Below are positions 19,377 to 28,387 of a stretch of DNA of 64,000 bases, piece after piece (within the stretch, counting starts at the first letter, position 1; each line of letters opens with the position of its first letter). The notes below the pieces were generated by a model that was given only the letters and a program-made list of their open reading frames with translations, did not search any database and was not told the origin of the DNA. Source of the stretch: Acidimicrobiia bacterium. Its GTDB lineage: Bacteria > Actinomycetota > Acidimicrobiia > Acidimicrobiales > SKKL01. The stretch lies in the NCBI GenBank assembly GCA_041676705.1, contig JBAYRL010000003.1, positions 248,001-312,000 of the forward strand, given 5' to 3'. The position numbers and the translations under genes were made by a program.

Positions 19377-20213
19377 TTGAGCGAAGTTACCCTAATAACG
19401 GCTTTTGTGGCCGGGGTTTTGGCACTGTTATCGCCTTGTAGCGCGCTCTTGGTGCCTTCCTTCTTTGCCTATGCGTTTTCTACCAAGCGCGCTCTTGCAA
19501 TGCGAACGCTTGTGTTTTGGGCTGGTTTGGCCACCGTTTTGGTACCACTCGGAATGGGATCGACCTTAGCTTCAACGGTGGTTTACAAACACCGTGAAAC
19601 CATGATTCTAGTAGCGGGTTGGGTGTTGATTGCCTTGGGGGTATATCAGCTATTGGGCAAAGGTTTCTCCATACCTTTCACCAATCGACTACAGGCCGGG
19701 ACCGCAAAATTAGACGTGCAAGGAAGCATTGTTTCAACCTATGCCCTAGGTGCCGTATATGGCCTGGCCGGGTTTTGTTCCGGCCCCGTCTTAGGTGCCA
19801 TCTTGACCATGGCGGCCACCGAATCGGTGCCGCTACACGGTGGCATCATGCTTGGGGTTTACACCCTGGGAATGACAGCCCCATTGTTCGTGATGGCCGC
19901 CGCGTGGGACCACTTTGACCTGGGCAAACGTGGTTGGCTTCGTGGAAAACCGATTAAGCTTGGCCCAATTCGTACCCACACCACATCGGTTATCTCAGGG
20001 GCGCTGTTCGTAATAATCGGTTGGATGTTTATCCGCTTCGACGGGATGGTGGGGGCTACCGGACTCTTTGGCGATAACACCGACTTAGAGTTTCGCCTAC
20101 AAGATCGCATTAACGACTGGTTCGGTTGGATTCCGGGCTGGTTGGTCGCAGTGGTTGTTCTGGTGGCGGCTCTGGCGGTGGCTTGGAAACGAGCTCGGCG
20201 GGAAATGGCTTAA
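19377..20213 (+). CDS. CcdA/DsbD-like transmembrane electron transporter
   Basis: A 278-residue protein with about six spans. The first span carries LSPCSALLVPSFFAY and a later one GLAGFCSGPVLGAIL, the paired cysteines that carry electrons across the membrane in CcdA/DsbD. It begins with TTG at 19377. It probably passes reducing power from cytoplasmic thioredoxin to the DsbA-like protein encoded just upstream or to cytochrome c maturation. Its last four bases overlap the end of the convergent ArsR-rhodanese gene. Confidence 0.85.
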   Translation: MSEVTLITAFVAGVLALLSPCSALLVPSFFAYAFSTKRALAMRTLVFWAGLATVLVPLGMGSTLASTVVYKHRETMILVAGWVLIALGVYQLLGKGFSIPFTNRLQAGTAKLDVQGSIVSTYALGAVYGLAGFCSGPVLGAILTMAATESVPLHGGIMLGVYTLGMTAPLFVMAAAWDHFDLGKRGWLRGKPIKLGPIRTHTTSVISGALFVIIGWMFIRFDGMVGATGLFGDNTDLEFRLQDRINDWFGWIPGWLVAVVVLVAALAVAWKRARREMA

Positions 20214-20968
20214 ACCTCAACCGCCTTACCAGCAATTCGCCATTCTAAGAATCCCTCTTCAAGTCGAACTGCATGGTAACCGTGGGCGTTCAAGATACGT
20301 ACTGCTTCGTGCGCCAGTACACAATGGGCACCGCGACAATAAGCGACGATTTGATGCTCGCTTCGGGGCTGTCCATCGGCTTCAAACCCAAGAGAAGTGA
20401 GGGCCGAAATTTCCTCTAACCGCTCGACCAGTTCGCTATACGGAATCGAAACCGCACCACCAATATGGCCCGCCGCGTACTCAATCGGTGAGCGAACGTC
20501 GATGAGGGTGATATTGCCCTCGTTTAGTCGCCGCTCAAGTTCGGCCTTGGTCACCTGTTTCACCTCGGCTTCGCCCCCGCTATGTTCATCCACCCCAGCT
20601 GGGCCCGCCTCACTCGTCTCTGCTAGTTCTCCAGCCAAGTAGTCTTCCAACGAACGCGCCACCTGCGCCGAATGCGAACGCGCTACTGCGCCAAGTGCTG
20701 CATACAGGTGGGCCACATCGTCACCAGCCAAACGGTAGATGACCTTGGTTCCCTCAGATCGGGTGGCTACCACACTGGCGGCCTTCAAGACCTGCAGATG
20801 AGCCGAAATAGTGGTGACGCCCGTACGTAATTCAGTCGCAATGGCATCCACGGAGTATTCAGCTTGGCTTAACAAGTCGATTATCTTCAGCCGATTCGGG
20901 TTCGCTAACGCCTTGCCCACGGTTGCCAGATCGTTAAAGAGTTCATCTCTCTTGCTGCCGCTGACCAC
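20210..20968 (-). CDS. ArsR-family regulator fused to a rhodanese domain
   Basis: Residues about 10-95 are a winged-helix ArsR domain (KALANPNRLKIIDLLSQ, TGVTTISAHLQVLKAASVV). Residues about 135-250 are a rhodanese with LIDVRSPIEYAAGHIGGAVS and the active-site loop AYCRGAHC. The first domain binds DNA; the second holds persulfide on its Cys. The fusion suggests a repressor responding to sulfane sulfur or redox state. It converges with the ccdA-like gene, so its target may be the adjacent DsbA/CcdA redox operon or its own promoter. Confidence 0.88.
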   Translation of the reverse strand: MVSGSKRDELFNDLATVGKALANPNRLKIIDLLSQAEYSVDAIATELRTGVTTISAHLQVLKAASVVATRSEGTKVIYRLAGDDVAHLYAALGAVARSHSAQVARSLEDYLAGELAETSEAGPAGVDEHSGGEAEVKQVTKAELERRLNEGNITLIDVRSPIEYAAGHIGGAVSIPYSELVERLEEISALTSLGFEADGQPRSEHQIVAYCRGAHCVLAHEAVRILNAHGYHAVRLEEGFLEWRIAGKAVEV

Positions 20969-21093
20969 TCATCCTCCACATATCTATGGAATAGAGTAGA
21001 GCCTAGCGGCAATAGCCACAAACCCTTGTTCATGGAACTAGCTATTAACTAGACCTATGCTGAGCGGAGACAACAACGCCCTGGGGGAGGACC

Positions 21094-21591
21094 ATGCGGT
21101 ATTCTGATGCGCCCAGCTTTGAAGCATCCATTGATATTGATGCTCCAGCGCCAATCGTTTGGATGCTAGTAACCGACATCAATACACCTGCCAGGTTCTC
21201 TGAAGAGTTCCAAGGCGCTGAATGGATAGATGGCGGGCCCGCACCCGGTGCCAGCTTCAAGGGCCGAAACGAACATTCGGCCATGGGGGGCTGGGAAACG
21301 ATTTCTTACGTAACTGTTTACGAACCCGAAAGACATTTTGAGTGGGCCGTGACCAGCGTCGAATCGCCGACTTCCACCTGGTGGTACCGACTTGAACCGT
21401 CACACGATTCCAAAGCACCGGTTCGACTAACCCATGGGGGCCGAATGGGGCCAGCACCATCTGGTCTCTCCATTGCCATTAAAGCAATGCCTGATAAAGA
21501 AGAACGGATTGTGGCCCGGCGCCTGAGTGAATGGGAAACCAACATCCATGCCGTCCTCGAAGGCATTAAAAACTTGGCAGAACGTCAGTGA
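21094..21591 (+). CDS. SRPBCC (START-like) family protein
   Basis: A 165-residue protein with the pattern of the polyketide cyclase/dehydrase-like SRPBCC fold: an opening strand (FEASIDIDAPAPIVWMLVTD), then NTPARFSEEFQGAEW and later beta strands. These cavities bind hydrophobic ligands. No enzyme function is implied. GGGGGAGG lies just before the ATG. The LLM oxidoreductase gene starts 30 bases downstream on the same strand and may be co-transcribed. Confidence 0.8.
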   Translation: MRYSDAPSFEASIDIDAPAPIVWMLVTDINTPARFSEEFQGAEWIDGGPAPGASFKGRNEHSAMGGWETISYVTVYEPERHFEWAVTSVESPTSTWWYRLEPSHDSKAPVRLTHGGRMGPAPSGLSIAIKAMPDKEERIVARRLSEWETNIHAVLEGIKNLAERQ

Positions 21592-21621
21592 GGGCCGCTA
21601 CCTAGAGCTAGGAAAGCACTA

Positions 21622-22680
21622 ATGAAAATTGGAATCTGGGGTGGTGCCTACTCACCAAGTGCTATTGACTTTGTCGTAGAAGCCGAAAAACTAGGTGCTC
21701 ACACCGTTTGGCTGCCCGAATTCTGGGCTGGCGACGCTTTAACCCCCATTGCGTTTCTGGCTGGCCGCACCACCAAAATTCGCCTGGCCAGCGCCATTGT
21801 GCAGCTTGGCACACGAACGCCGGCTCTGTTGGCGATGTCAGCGCAATCGTTGCAGGCGCTCTCGCACGACCGCTTTATTCTGGGCCTAGGTACCAGCGGG
21901 CCGCAGGTTATGGAGGGCTGGCACGGTGTAGCGTTCGACAAACCAATCACCCGTACCCGAGAGACCATCGAGATCGTGCGAATGATTACTCGGGGCGAGA
22001 AACTCAACTATAAAGGCGACCTTTATGAACTCCCATTGCCAGGTGGAGAAGGTCGCAGCATTCGATCAGCTATGCCGCCGGTACACGTTCCCATTTATTT
22101 AGCGTCTTTAGGTCCGGCCAACCTAGAGCTAACTGGAGAACAAGCCGACGGATGGATTGGTAATTCGTTTATGCCAGAATCAGCCGAAGTGTTCATTGAA
22201 CCAATTCGCCAAGGGGCGACCAAGGCCGGACGGGACCTGAGTGAAATCGATCTTACCGTGTCGGTTTCCGTGGAATTCACTGACGACGTGGAGGAGGCGG
22301 CACAACGCCACGCCGCAGGATACGCGTTCACCTTTGGTGCCATGGGCTCACCGACCACCAATTTCTACAACAACGCCTTTGCACGCCAAGGTTGGGGCGA
22401 GGACATTCAGGCGGTGCAGAAGCTTTGGCTAGCTGGTGATCGAGAAGCCGCTCGAGAACGGGTTCCTAACGAGATCGGCTTCAAAACCAATCTGATTGGT
22501 ACTCCGGAATTAATTCTCGATCGTCTACGACTTTATGCGGCGGCCGGAATTAATGAACTGCGAGTGCAGCTGACTTCGGATGGACTCGATAAACAACTGC
22601 ACGATCTTGAACAGCTCATTGGGTTAACACAGCAAGTTAACGACGAAGGTATGACTAAACCCAGCGTTAACGTCCACTAA
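21622..22680 (+). CDS. LLM-class flavin oxidoreductase, probably F420-dependent
   Basis: A 352-residue luciferase-like TIM-barrel enzyme. Family blocks are GIWGGAYSPSAIDFVVEAEK, HTVWLPEFWAGDALTPIAFL and FILGLGTSGPQVMEGWHG. Actinobacterial members of this type use coenzyme F420, for example MSMEG-like mer-family reductases, but FMN use cannot be ruled out. It lies 30 bases after an SRPBCC gene. The substrate is unknown. Confidence 0.86.
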   Translation: MKIGIWGGAYSPSAIDFVVEAEKLGAHTVWLPEFWAGDALTPIAFLAGRTTKIRLASAIVQLGTRTPALLAMSAQSLQALSHDRFILGLGTSGPQVMEGWHGVAFDKPITRTRETIEIVRMITRGEKLNYKGDLYELPLPGGEGRSIRSAMPPVHVPIYLASLGPANLELTGEQADGWIGNSFMPESAEVFIEPIRQGATKAGRDLSEIDLTVSVSVEFTDDVEEAAQRHAAGYAFTFGAMGSPTTNFYNNAFARQGWGEDIQAVQKLWLAGDREAARERVPNEIGFKTNLIGTPELILDRLRLYAAAGINELRVQLTSDGLDKQLHDLEQLIGLTQQVNDEGMTKPSVNVH

Positions 22681-22758
22681 CCCAGTTTGCTGCAACCCTT
22701 CCACCGGTGAACTGTTTAGTGTGTAAGGCCACTGTTTAGGGTCTGCGGCCGCGCTGGC

Positions 22759-23367
22759 CTAAAGAACTTTTTCAATAATGCTGCGGACACCTTCGCTATC
22801 GGGGTTGATAGCGCCGTGCCAGGTGTGCACGATTTGGCCAGAGGAATCGATTAAGACCGACATCGGTACCCCGAAACCCTTAAAAATCTGGGTAAAATTG
22901 TCGTCACCATCGCGCCATTGCGTCATGGTGAGATCAAGATCGTCAACCATCTTTTGGATGATGGTCTCGTCGCGTGTTGAGGAATCCAGGTTCACAATCA
23001 CCACCTGTAGCCCGTCTTTGGGCTGTTCCAAATGCAAGCGCTCCAACGCCGGAAGCTCACGTCGACAGGGCGCACACCAGGTAGCCCAACTCGAAACCAT
23101 GGCAGGTCGCCCCACCAGGTCATCTATTGAAACCGCTTCTCCGGTAACAGCATCGACTGCGTTATAAGCAACGGACACACTGTCGCCATTGGCATTACCA
23201 GCCGCGGCACCACTGCCGTTCGGTTTCACCGCCTGATTATCGGAACTACAAGAACTAGCTAAAACCATCAGCAGCGACACCAAGACAGCTAAAACGCCGC
23301 CCCAGTGCCGCCGTGACGTCCGAGCTAACAATCCGAATTCTGATGGTTTACTAGCTCGAGCATTCAT
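22759..23367 (-). CDS. TlpA-like thioredoxin lipoprotein
   Basis: A signal peptide ending in LMVLASSCSS gives a probable lipoprotein. The thioredoxin domain has the active site WATWCAPCRRELP and a cis-Pro loop in GFGVPMSVLIDSSG. It is the last gene of the minus-strand nos cluster, 19 bases after the cytochrome c gene. TlpA/ResA proteins reduce heme-binding or copper-binding cysteines, so a role in maturing the cytochrome c or the NosZ CuA centre is likely. Confidence 0.86.
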   Translation of the reverse strand: MNARASKPSEFGLLARTSRRHWGGVLAVLVSLLMVLASSCSSDNQAVKPNGSGAAAGNANGDSVSVAYNAVDAVTGEAVSIDDLVGRPAMVSSWATWCAPCRRELPALERLHLEQPKDGLQVVIVNLDSSTRDETIIQKMVDDLDLTMTQWRDGDDNFTQIFKGFGVPMSVLIDSSGQIVHTWHGAINPDSEGVRSIIEKVL

Positions 23368-23386
23368 TCAACTCACATTCGCTCGG

Positions 23387-23839
23387 TTACTCGGCGATCG
23401 ACCGAAGATAGGCCACAATGTCGTTGATGTCGTCATCATTTAAGGCCGGGTTTCCACCCTTAGGCGGCATATCAACGCCCGTAGTGTTCTCAGGGTCAGC
23501 GGCCGTACGACCTTGCTTAATAAAAGCCACTGCATCGGCGTCGCTTAAGTCATGGAGAAAGTCGGAATCAACCAAGTCTTTGCCTAGATTTGGCAAACCC
23601 TTAGCATCGGCACCGTGACATGACACGCAGCTTCCTGCATATAGGTCTTTGCCTGCGGCAGCATCTCCCCCAGCCGATCCACCGTTGGAATCGCCGTTAT
23701 CGGCCGCTGCAGTGGTGGAAGTTCCTCCGTTACCGCTGCTACCTGAATCATCGTCGTCTCCGCACGCTGCCGCTAACAATGTAAAACTAAAAACCACTGC
23801 TAGCACGCCCAGCACTGCTCTGAAATTAGACCTCTTCAT
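23387..23839 (-). CDS. cytochrome c class I lipoprotein (NosC-like electron donor)
   Basis: A signal with LLAAACGDDD makes this a probable lipoprotein. A Gly/Ser/Asp linker is followed by a mono-heme domain with CVSCHG and, later, GVDMPPKGGNPALND, whose Met is the likely sixth ligand. At 150 residues it is a small class I cytochrome. Cytochromes c in clade II nos clusters carry electrons from the quinol pool to NosZ; that role is inferred from position. Confidence 0.85.
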   Translation of the reverse strand: MKRSNFRAVLGVLAVVFSFTLLAAACGDDDDSGSSGNGGTSTTAAADNGDSNGGSAGGDAAAGKDLYAGSCVSCHGADAKGLPNLGKDLVDSDFLHDLSDADAVAFIKQGRTAADPENTTGVDMPPKGGNPALNDDDINDIVAYLRSIAE

Positions 23840-23901
23840 ACAACCTCACCAGCCTTTTCAAATTAAATAACAGATAGTAGAAATAGTATAGATTTCACCA
23901 C

Positions 23902-24417
23902 TTAGTGGCCGCCATGCTCATGTGTCGAGCCGGCATCACCCCCTTCGGCCACATGGGTGAGTATTCCGTCCCACCGAAGGACCTCACCCTCAACTGTTTC
24001 GGCAAAATCGTTGGCGGCTTGCTCAGTTTCAAAAGCCACCATTCCCCCTGCCATGGGCGTTGGAATCTCGGGCGAGAATACAAACCAAGCATCGTCAACT
24101 TCTAGCCATTCCTCAGTGTTGTAATCATGCACCCAAGCCGTCATGTCACTGCTATGGCCGTGTTCTTCGGCGTGCAGCACCAGATCTTCAATATCATCGA
24201 AAATATACGGCTTGCCATTACCATCTCGATAAGCGGCGGCATAGCGTGCTTCGCTGATTATCATGTGGCAAAAATCGCAGGTGTCGCGCCCATAACTGAT
24301 CTTCGGTGGGCCCGAAGCCACGTCATCTGAGCAACCGGAAATGCTCACAGTTCCGGCCAACAATATGGCCAACAACAGCGGCCAAAAGCCCACTCTAATT
24401 GTGATAAGTCGCCTCAT
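23902..24417 (-). CDS. nosL: NosL copper-chaperone lipoprotein
   Basis: NosL delivers Cu(I) to nitrous-oxide reductase. The signal peptide ends in VSISGCSDD. The mature protein carries DTCDFCHMIISEARYAA, the family's copper-site segment, and ends with a His-rich tail (THEHGGH). The ATG at 24417 overlaps the stop of nosY as ATGA; a longer frame from 24501 would run inside nosY. At 171 residues the size is typical. Confidence 0.93.
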   Translation of the reverse strand: MRRLITIRVGFWPLLLAILLAGTVSISGCSDDVASGPPKISYGRDTCDFCHMIISEARYAAAYRDGNGKPYIFDDIEDLVLHAEEHGHSSDMTAWVHDYNTEEWLEVDDAWFVFSPEIPTPMAGGMVAFETEQAANDFAETVEGEVLRWDGILTHVAEGGDAGSTHEHGGH

Positions 24418-25286
24418 CGTTCTGCCCTTCTGGTAAATACCACTCCGCCCACCAAGGCAGGAATAATCGTCCAAATTGCCAGAGATCCGCCGGTGACCCA
24501 ACTGACTCGATCACCAAAACGGTCCACGGCATAGTTTCCGATAGGTCCTAATACATCAAGCGAACCATCGAGCATGGTCATCGCTGACAAGCGGAAAGCC
24601 TCAACGGGGTTCGCAACGGCCGCCATGAACAGGCTGCCCTCACCCATTCGGGTGGCGGTAGCGGTGCCCATGAGCCCAAGGTTGCCCAAGAGCACAAAGG
24701 CCAACCACAGCACTAACGCTAAGCCCATCGCCGTGGCGCTTCGGCTCGAAATGGTGCTAACCACCATGCCCACACCGACCATGGAAACCGCCAAGAGCCA
24801 CGCCAAAAGCGCCAACCACACCAACTCGACACCATCGACCGGTGCCCCCCGAAGTGCAGACACCCCTCCTGCGATGCCGAAACCCGCTGACACCGCGGCC
24901 AAGAGCGACACCACATTCCCTAAGAAAATGCCCAGGTACACCTCGGTGGCGTTAACCGGATGCGACAATAAGAACGTCAGCGTGCCGCGTTCGCGCTGAC
25001 CAGCCACACTGCGAGCCCCGATAGTTAGGCCCATTAAAGGCACAACCATTTGGGCCAAAGCCACTAATGATGAGGCCGTGCGACCAAAGCCCGTAAATCC
25101 AATGGTTGAGGTATTGGACGCTGAAATAGAACTAATCGAGGTGGCCAGAACCGCAAAGGCCCCCGCATAAAGCCATAGCCAGCGGTCTCGCAGTGCGTCG
25201 TGAAGTTCTTTGAAAGCCAGCACCCGAACCACACGAGCTTCGGTGCGTTCACGGGCCTTTGGTTGATGCTCTTGTACCGTTTCCAT
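24414..25286 (-). CDS. nosY: NosY ABC transporter permease
   Basis: A 290-residue ABC-2-type permease with six hydrophobic segments, including WLYAGAFAVLATSISSISAS and WLALLAWLLAVSMVGVGMVV, and the family motif RERGTLTFLLSHPV. It pairs with NosF and NosD for assembly of the CuZ copper-sulfide centre of NosZ. The ATG at 25286 overlaps the nosF stop as TAATG, and its own stop overlaps nosL as ATGA, so translation of F, Y and L is coupled. Confidence 0.93.
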   Translation of the reverse strand: METVQEHQPKARERTEARVVRVLAFKELHDALRDRWLWLYAGAFAVLATSISSISASNTSTIGFTGFGRTASSLVALAQMVVPLMGLTIGARSVAGQRERGTLTFLLSHPVNATEVYLGIFLGNVVSLLAAVSAGFGIAGGVSALRGAPVDGVELVWLALLAWLLAVSMVGVGMVVSTISSRSATAMGLALVLWLAFVLLGNLGLMGTATATRMGEGSLFMAAVANPVEAFRLSAMTMLDGSLDVLGPIGNYAVDRFGDRVSWVTGGSLAIWTIIPALVGGVVFTRRAER

Positions 25287-26140
25287 TAGCGCCACACATC
25301 CACATCTCTAAGCAGAATTCCGGCAGCACTGAGCGCATTCAAAGCGCGTCCTTTTTCTCCGGCGGTAACTTCAACCAACACGCCACGACTATTAGTGCTG
25401 GCCTCGAAACCAGCCGCGGTCAGAACGTCGATCGAAGAATCAATATCGCTGTCGTCGATACTCACATGCATCCATGAACGCAGGCCCAATTTCTCTGCCA
25501 GCGTGGCGGGCTCTGACACCAAGACCGGCACGCCAGCGTCCATGGCAATCACCCGATCCGCGATCACCCCAACCTCTTCCAAATGGTGCGAGGTGAGCAC
25601 AATCACTCGCCTGGAATCGCGTAGACCCTCAAAGACTTCTAATACTGAAGCACGCGAAACCACATCGAGAGATGAGGTTGGTTCATCGAGTAACAGCACT
25701 GGCGGGTCGGCCATTAGCGCTAACGCGATGCCCAGACGCTGTTTCATTCCCCCCGAGAGCGCACCTACTCGTTTGCGTTGATGTTCAGCTAGTTCAACCC
25801 GCTCTAGTTGCACCATGCCAGCCGCCACATCGATTCGGCGCAGCCGAGCTGAAAGGGCAACGGTTTCGGCCACGGTGATGTCGTCGTAGAAGGAAAGATG
25901 TTGTGGCACATAGCCGATTAATGTGCGAGCCGATTTCGGTCGCTTGCGTACGTCAAAACCACCGATTTCAACGTTGCCAGAGAACCGAATAGCACCCAAC
26001 AAACATCGCATAATGGTGCTCTTGCCAGCCCCATTAGGACCCCACAATGCCACAGCTTCACCGGGCTCAACGTTGAACGAAACGTTATCGACCACGACAG
26101 CCGAACCGTAACGCTTAACTAAATTACGAACTCGTATCAT
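25286..26140 (-). CDS. nosF: NosF ABC transporter ATPase
   Basis: A 284-residue ATPase. Walker A is LWGPNGAGKSTIMRCLLG, the signature is LSGGMKQRLGIALALM, and Walker B is VLLLDEPTSSLD, with a switch His in LTSHHLEEV. The ATG at 26140 overlaps the nosD stop as ATGA; a start at 26176 would intrude into nosD. Together with NosY it forms the transporter that supplies sulfur or copper-site components for NosZ maturation. Confidence 0.94.
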   Translation of the reverse strand: MIRVRNLVKRYGSAVVVDNVSFNVEPGEAVALWGPNGAGKSTIMRCLLGAIRFSGNVEIGGFDVRKRPKSARTLIGYVPQHLSFYDDITVAETVALSARLRRIDVAAGMVQLERVELAEHQRKRVGALSGGMKQRLGIALALMADPPVLLLDEPTSSLDVVSRASVLEVFEGLRDSRRVIVLTSHHLEEVGVIADRVIAMDAGVPVLVSEPATLAEKLGLRSWMHVSIDDSDIDSSIDVLTAAGFEASTNSRGVLVEVTAGEKGRALNALSAAGILLRDVDVWR

Positions 26141-27552
26141 GTCGCCACCCGTCCTAGGGGTCTGGTGCCGCGCCACACCAAGATCGCTGCAAGCCCTAGA
26201 AGCAGTATCGACATGTACGCCAAGACGCTCCGTGAAGCACCCTCGGGCATGCCTTCAATTTTGGGCAGTTCTGGTGCGTGCACCAACGGCGCCACATCGA
26301 CCGCCTTAGGGTCAGGTCGCAATGATGGAAAGGCTCGGGCCGCGGCGTCCAAAGCTTGCGCTGCCGGTGTCTCGGCGAAAAAACGTAGCTTAGGGTGACG
26401 ATCAGTCATAGAGTCGTACAAGCTTTCAGCACGGTAAGGAATGTCGCCTAGGCCATCACCGTTGCGGTCATACCCGGCGTAATCGCTCCAGTAATTACCT
26501 ACGCCATCAATCGTCCAGTCGTTCCCGCGTAGAACTCCACCGGTAGTGATTGAGATCTGTTCCTGGTTGTCAATGAAAGCATTGCCGGTGAACTCGGTGT
26601 CATGTATGGACGGCTGAAACAACACACCAGAAATATTGTAAGCAAACACGTTCTGATCGAAACGGAGCTTTTTACCAGCATTGAATGGCGTTGTATCCAT
26701 AAATACTCCCACCCGATTTCCCACAAACCGATTCCCGCTCACTAGTGGAATGTCAGATTCTTTAGTGGCCATACCATAACCACTCGGCCCCGCACTGAAA
26801 GACAACACATTATTTTTGATTTCGCTATCGCGACTATACATCACATAGATGGCAGTTGAATTGCGAAACATAATGTTGCCCTGCACATCAACATTATCGG
26901 AGTACATAATATGCAGTCCGTAACGTCCGTCTTCAACCTTGTTGTCAATGATCCTGGTATCCGACGAAAAGAATGCAATTATATCTCGCCCTTCTCGCAC
27001 CTCGTTTCCCTGGACCAACGTGCCCGGCGACTGGTAGACATGCACACCATCACCGCGCATGGTTAACCTCACCTCTTTAGAGCGAATGTCATTCCGTAAG
27101 ACCACCGAGTCGGGGGCTTCCAGGAGATAGACCCCAAACAATGCGTCGTGTATCACGCAGTCTTGCACGGTCGTACGAGGCGCTTTTTTGGCGTACACCG
27201 CCGAGTCGGCATTGGCAATCGTGGCACCAGTTCCGCGAATTTCAAGACCATCTAAGACCACGTCAGCAGCGTTGATCGTGATTACAGAACCGTGCCCAAA
27301 GGCGTCAATAATGGTACCGGGCTCGCCCTTTAGGGTTATGGCCTTGTCAATTTCCACACCACCGGCATAAACCCCGGCTGGCAAGTTAAGAGTCTCACCC
27401 GCTGGGGTTTTAGCAATCAAAGACGCTAGATCAATTGCCGATTCAATATTGGCAACTTGACCGTCGGCCTTGCTGGTCGAAACCAAGAGCCAAACCCCGG
27501 TCAGGCTCACCGCCACAGCCAGCAACAAAGCGAGAGGAAATCGCATGGTCAC
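26137..27552 (-). CDS. nosD: NosD right-handed beta-helix maturation protein
   Basis: A 471-residue exported CASH/beta-helix protein. The signal peptide is FPLALLLAVAVSLTGVWLLV. Many short parallel-beta repeats follow with NxF/NxxS spacing (IIDNKVEDGRYGLHIMYSDN, VDVQGNIMFRNSTAIYVMYS). A C-terminal span (YMSILLLGLAAILVWRG) may anchor it near NosFY. NosD is needed to build the CuZ centre. Starts at 27552 (GTG) or 27546 (ATG) are both possible. nosB lies seven bases upstream. Confidence 0.92.
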   Translation of the reverse strand: MTMRFPLALLLAVAVSLTGVWLLVSTSKADGQVANIESAIDLASLIAKTPAGETLNLPAGVYAGGVEIDKAITLKGEPGTIIDAFGHGSVITINAADVVLDGLEIRGTGATIANADSAVYAKKAPRTTVQDCVIHDALFGVYLLEAPDSVVLRNDIRSKEVRLTMRGDGVHVYQSPGTLVQGNEVREGRDIIAFFSSDTRIIDNKVEDGRYGLHIMYSDNVDVQGNIMFRNSTAIYVMYSRDSEIKNNVLSFSAGPSGYGMATKESDIPLVSGNRFVGNRVGVFMDTTPFNAGKKLRFDQNVFAYNISGVLFQPSIHDTEFTGNAFIDNQEQISITTGGVLRGNDWTIDGVGNYWSDYAGYDRNGDGLGDIPYRAESLYDSMTDRHPKLRFFAETPAAQALDAAARAFPSLRPDPKAVDVAPLVHAPELPKIEGMPEGASRSVLAYMSILLLGLAAILVWRGTRPLGRVAT

Positions 27553-27558
27553 GGCTCG

Positions 27559-28281
27559 CTAACCGTCACCTTCTTCTAGCTCGCTCGTGGCTGCTATCAC
27601 CTGCTCCTCTTGCGCGGCTAATACCAGCGGCTTGAAAGCTCGACGGTGGAACCACAAACCGAGTGCCGCCAAGATCGCTGCCGCGAATGCCAACAGGAGG
27701 CCAGTGCCAGGTTTTGCGATGGTATTGAACTGTGCAATTTTTGAAGTACCGAAAATACGCGGGGTAAACTCACCAACTGCATTAGCCAGTGGCGCCCGCG
27801 GATCTAAAGTATGGCCATATCTCCATAACCAATACTGCAGATCTAATAGGAAAATAAAAGGAAACAGCATTGCTGGCAGCGCCATCAACACCACATATCG
27901 GCTATTAATAGCAATTGCTGACGCTAATAACCCTGCAAATACCACAATGGAAAGAACAGCAATAGAGCGTTCAAACTCGGCACCCTCATCGAGGCCCGCC
28001 ATACCAACATAGTGATTTAAAGCGTCGAGCTGTTCTAAATCGTTGGAATTAGTAACTGGGTCAACTCGCCCTTCCAGCCGATTTACATAGGCCTTGACAT
28101 GAAGGCCTTGTGGAAACTGTGGTGCTTTAAGGTCAAGCAGCCAATATGGAAACAACAGAGATAGCAAGATTGCCATCATGGCGGCAATGAAGAAGGCCGT
28201 CGGTAGGCGGTAACGCGCCCTGTACTCGTTGTACTCGTCTTTAGGTATTCGGGGACCGAGCACCCGGGCCATGAGACCCAT
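27559..28281 (-). CDS. nosB: NosB-like membrane protein
   Basis: A 240-residue protein with about five spans. The first (FFIAAMMAILLSLLFPYWLL) is followed by DLKAPQFPQGLHVKAYVN, the FPYW...L.APQYP.GL pattern that I recognise from membrane proteins lying between nosZ and nosD in clade II clusters (nosB of Wolinella-type clusters). The function is unknown; it is proposed to assist NosZ. It is separated from nosZ by 106 bases containing a strong hairpin. Confidence 0.72.
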   Translation of the reverse strand: MGLMARVLGPRIPKDEYNEYRARYRLPTAFFIAAMMAILLSLLFPYWLLDLKAPQFPQGLHVKAYVNRLEGRVDPVTNSNDLEQLDALNHYVGMAGLDEGAEFERSIAVLSIVVFAGLLASAIAINSRYVVLMALPAMLFPFIFLLDLQYWLWRYGHTLDPRAPLANAVGEFTPRIFGTSKIAQFNTIAKPGTGLLLAFAAAILAALGLWFHRRAFKPLVLAAQEEQVIAATSELEEGDG

Positions 28282-28327
28282 TTACGCCACCTCCGTACGA
28301 CGTATTTCCAATGCGAAGAATTGAGTG

Positions 28328-28372
28328 TGAGGATGCGGCCCAACTAGGTCAGCGAGTTGGGCCGCATCCTCA
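28328..28372 (-). terminator. 18-bp perfect hairpin between nosZ and nosB
   Basis: Bases 28328-28345 and 28355-28372 are perfect reverse complements over 18 bp with a 9-base loop, starting TGAGGATGCGG. It lies 16 bases after the nosZ stop on the transcribed strand. No strong U-run follows (CACTCAATTCTTC), so it may be a partial terminator or an mRNA-end stabiliser that keeps nosZ message above the level of nosBDFYL. Confidence 0.75.
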
Positions 28373-28387
28373 GTTAGTGCTACCTAA

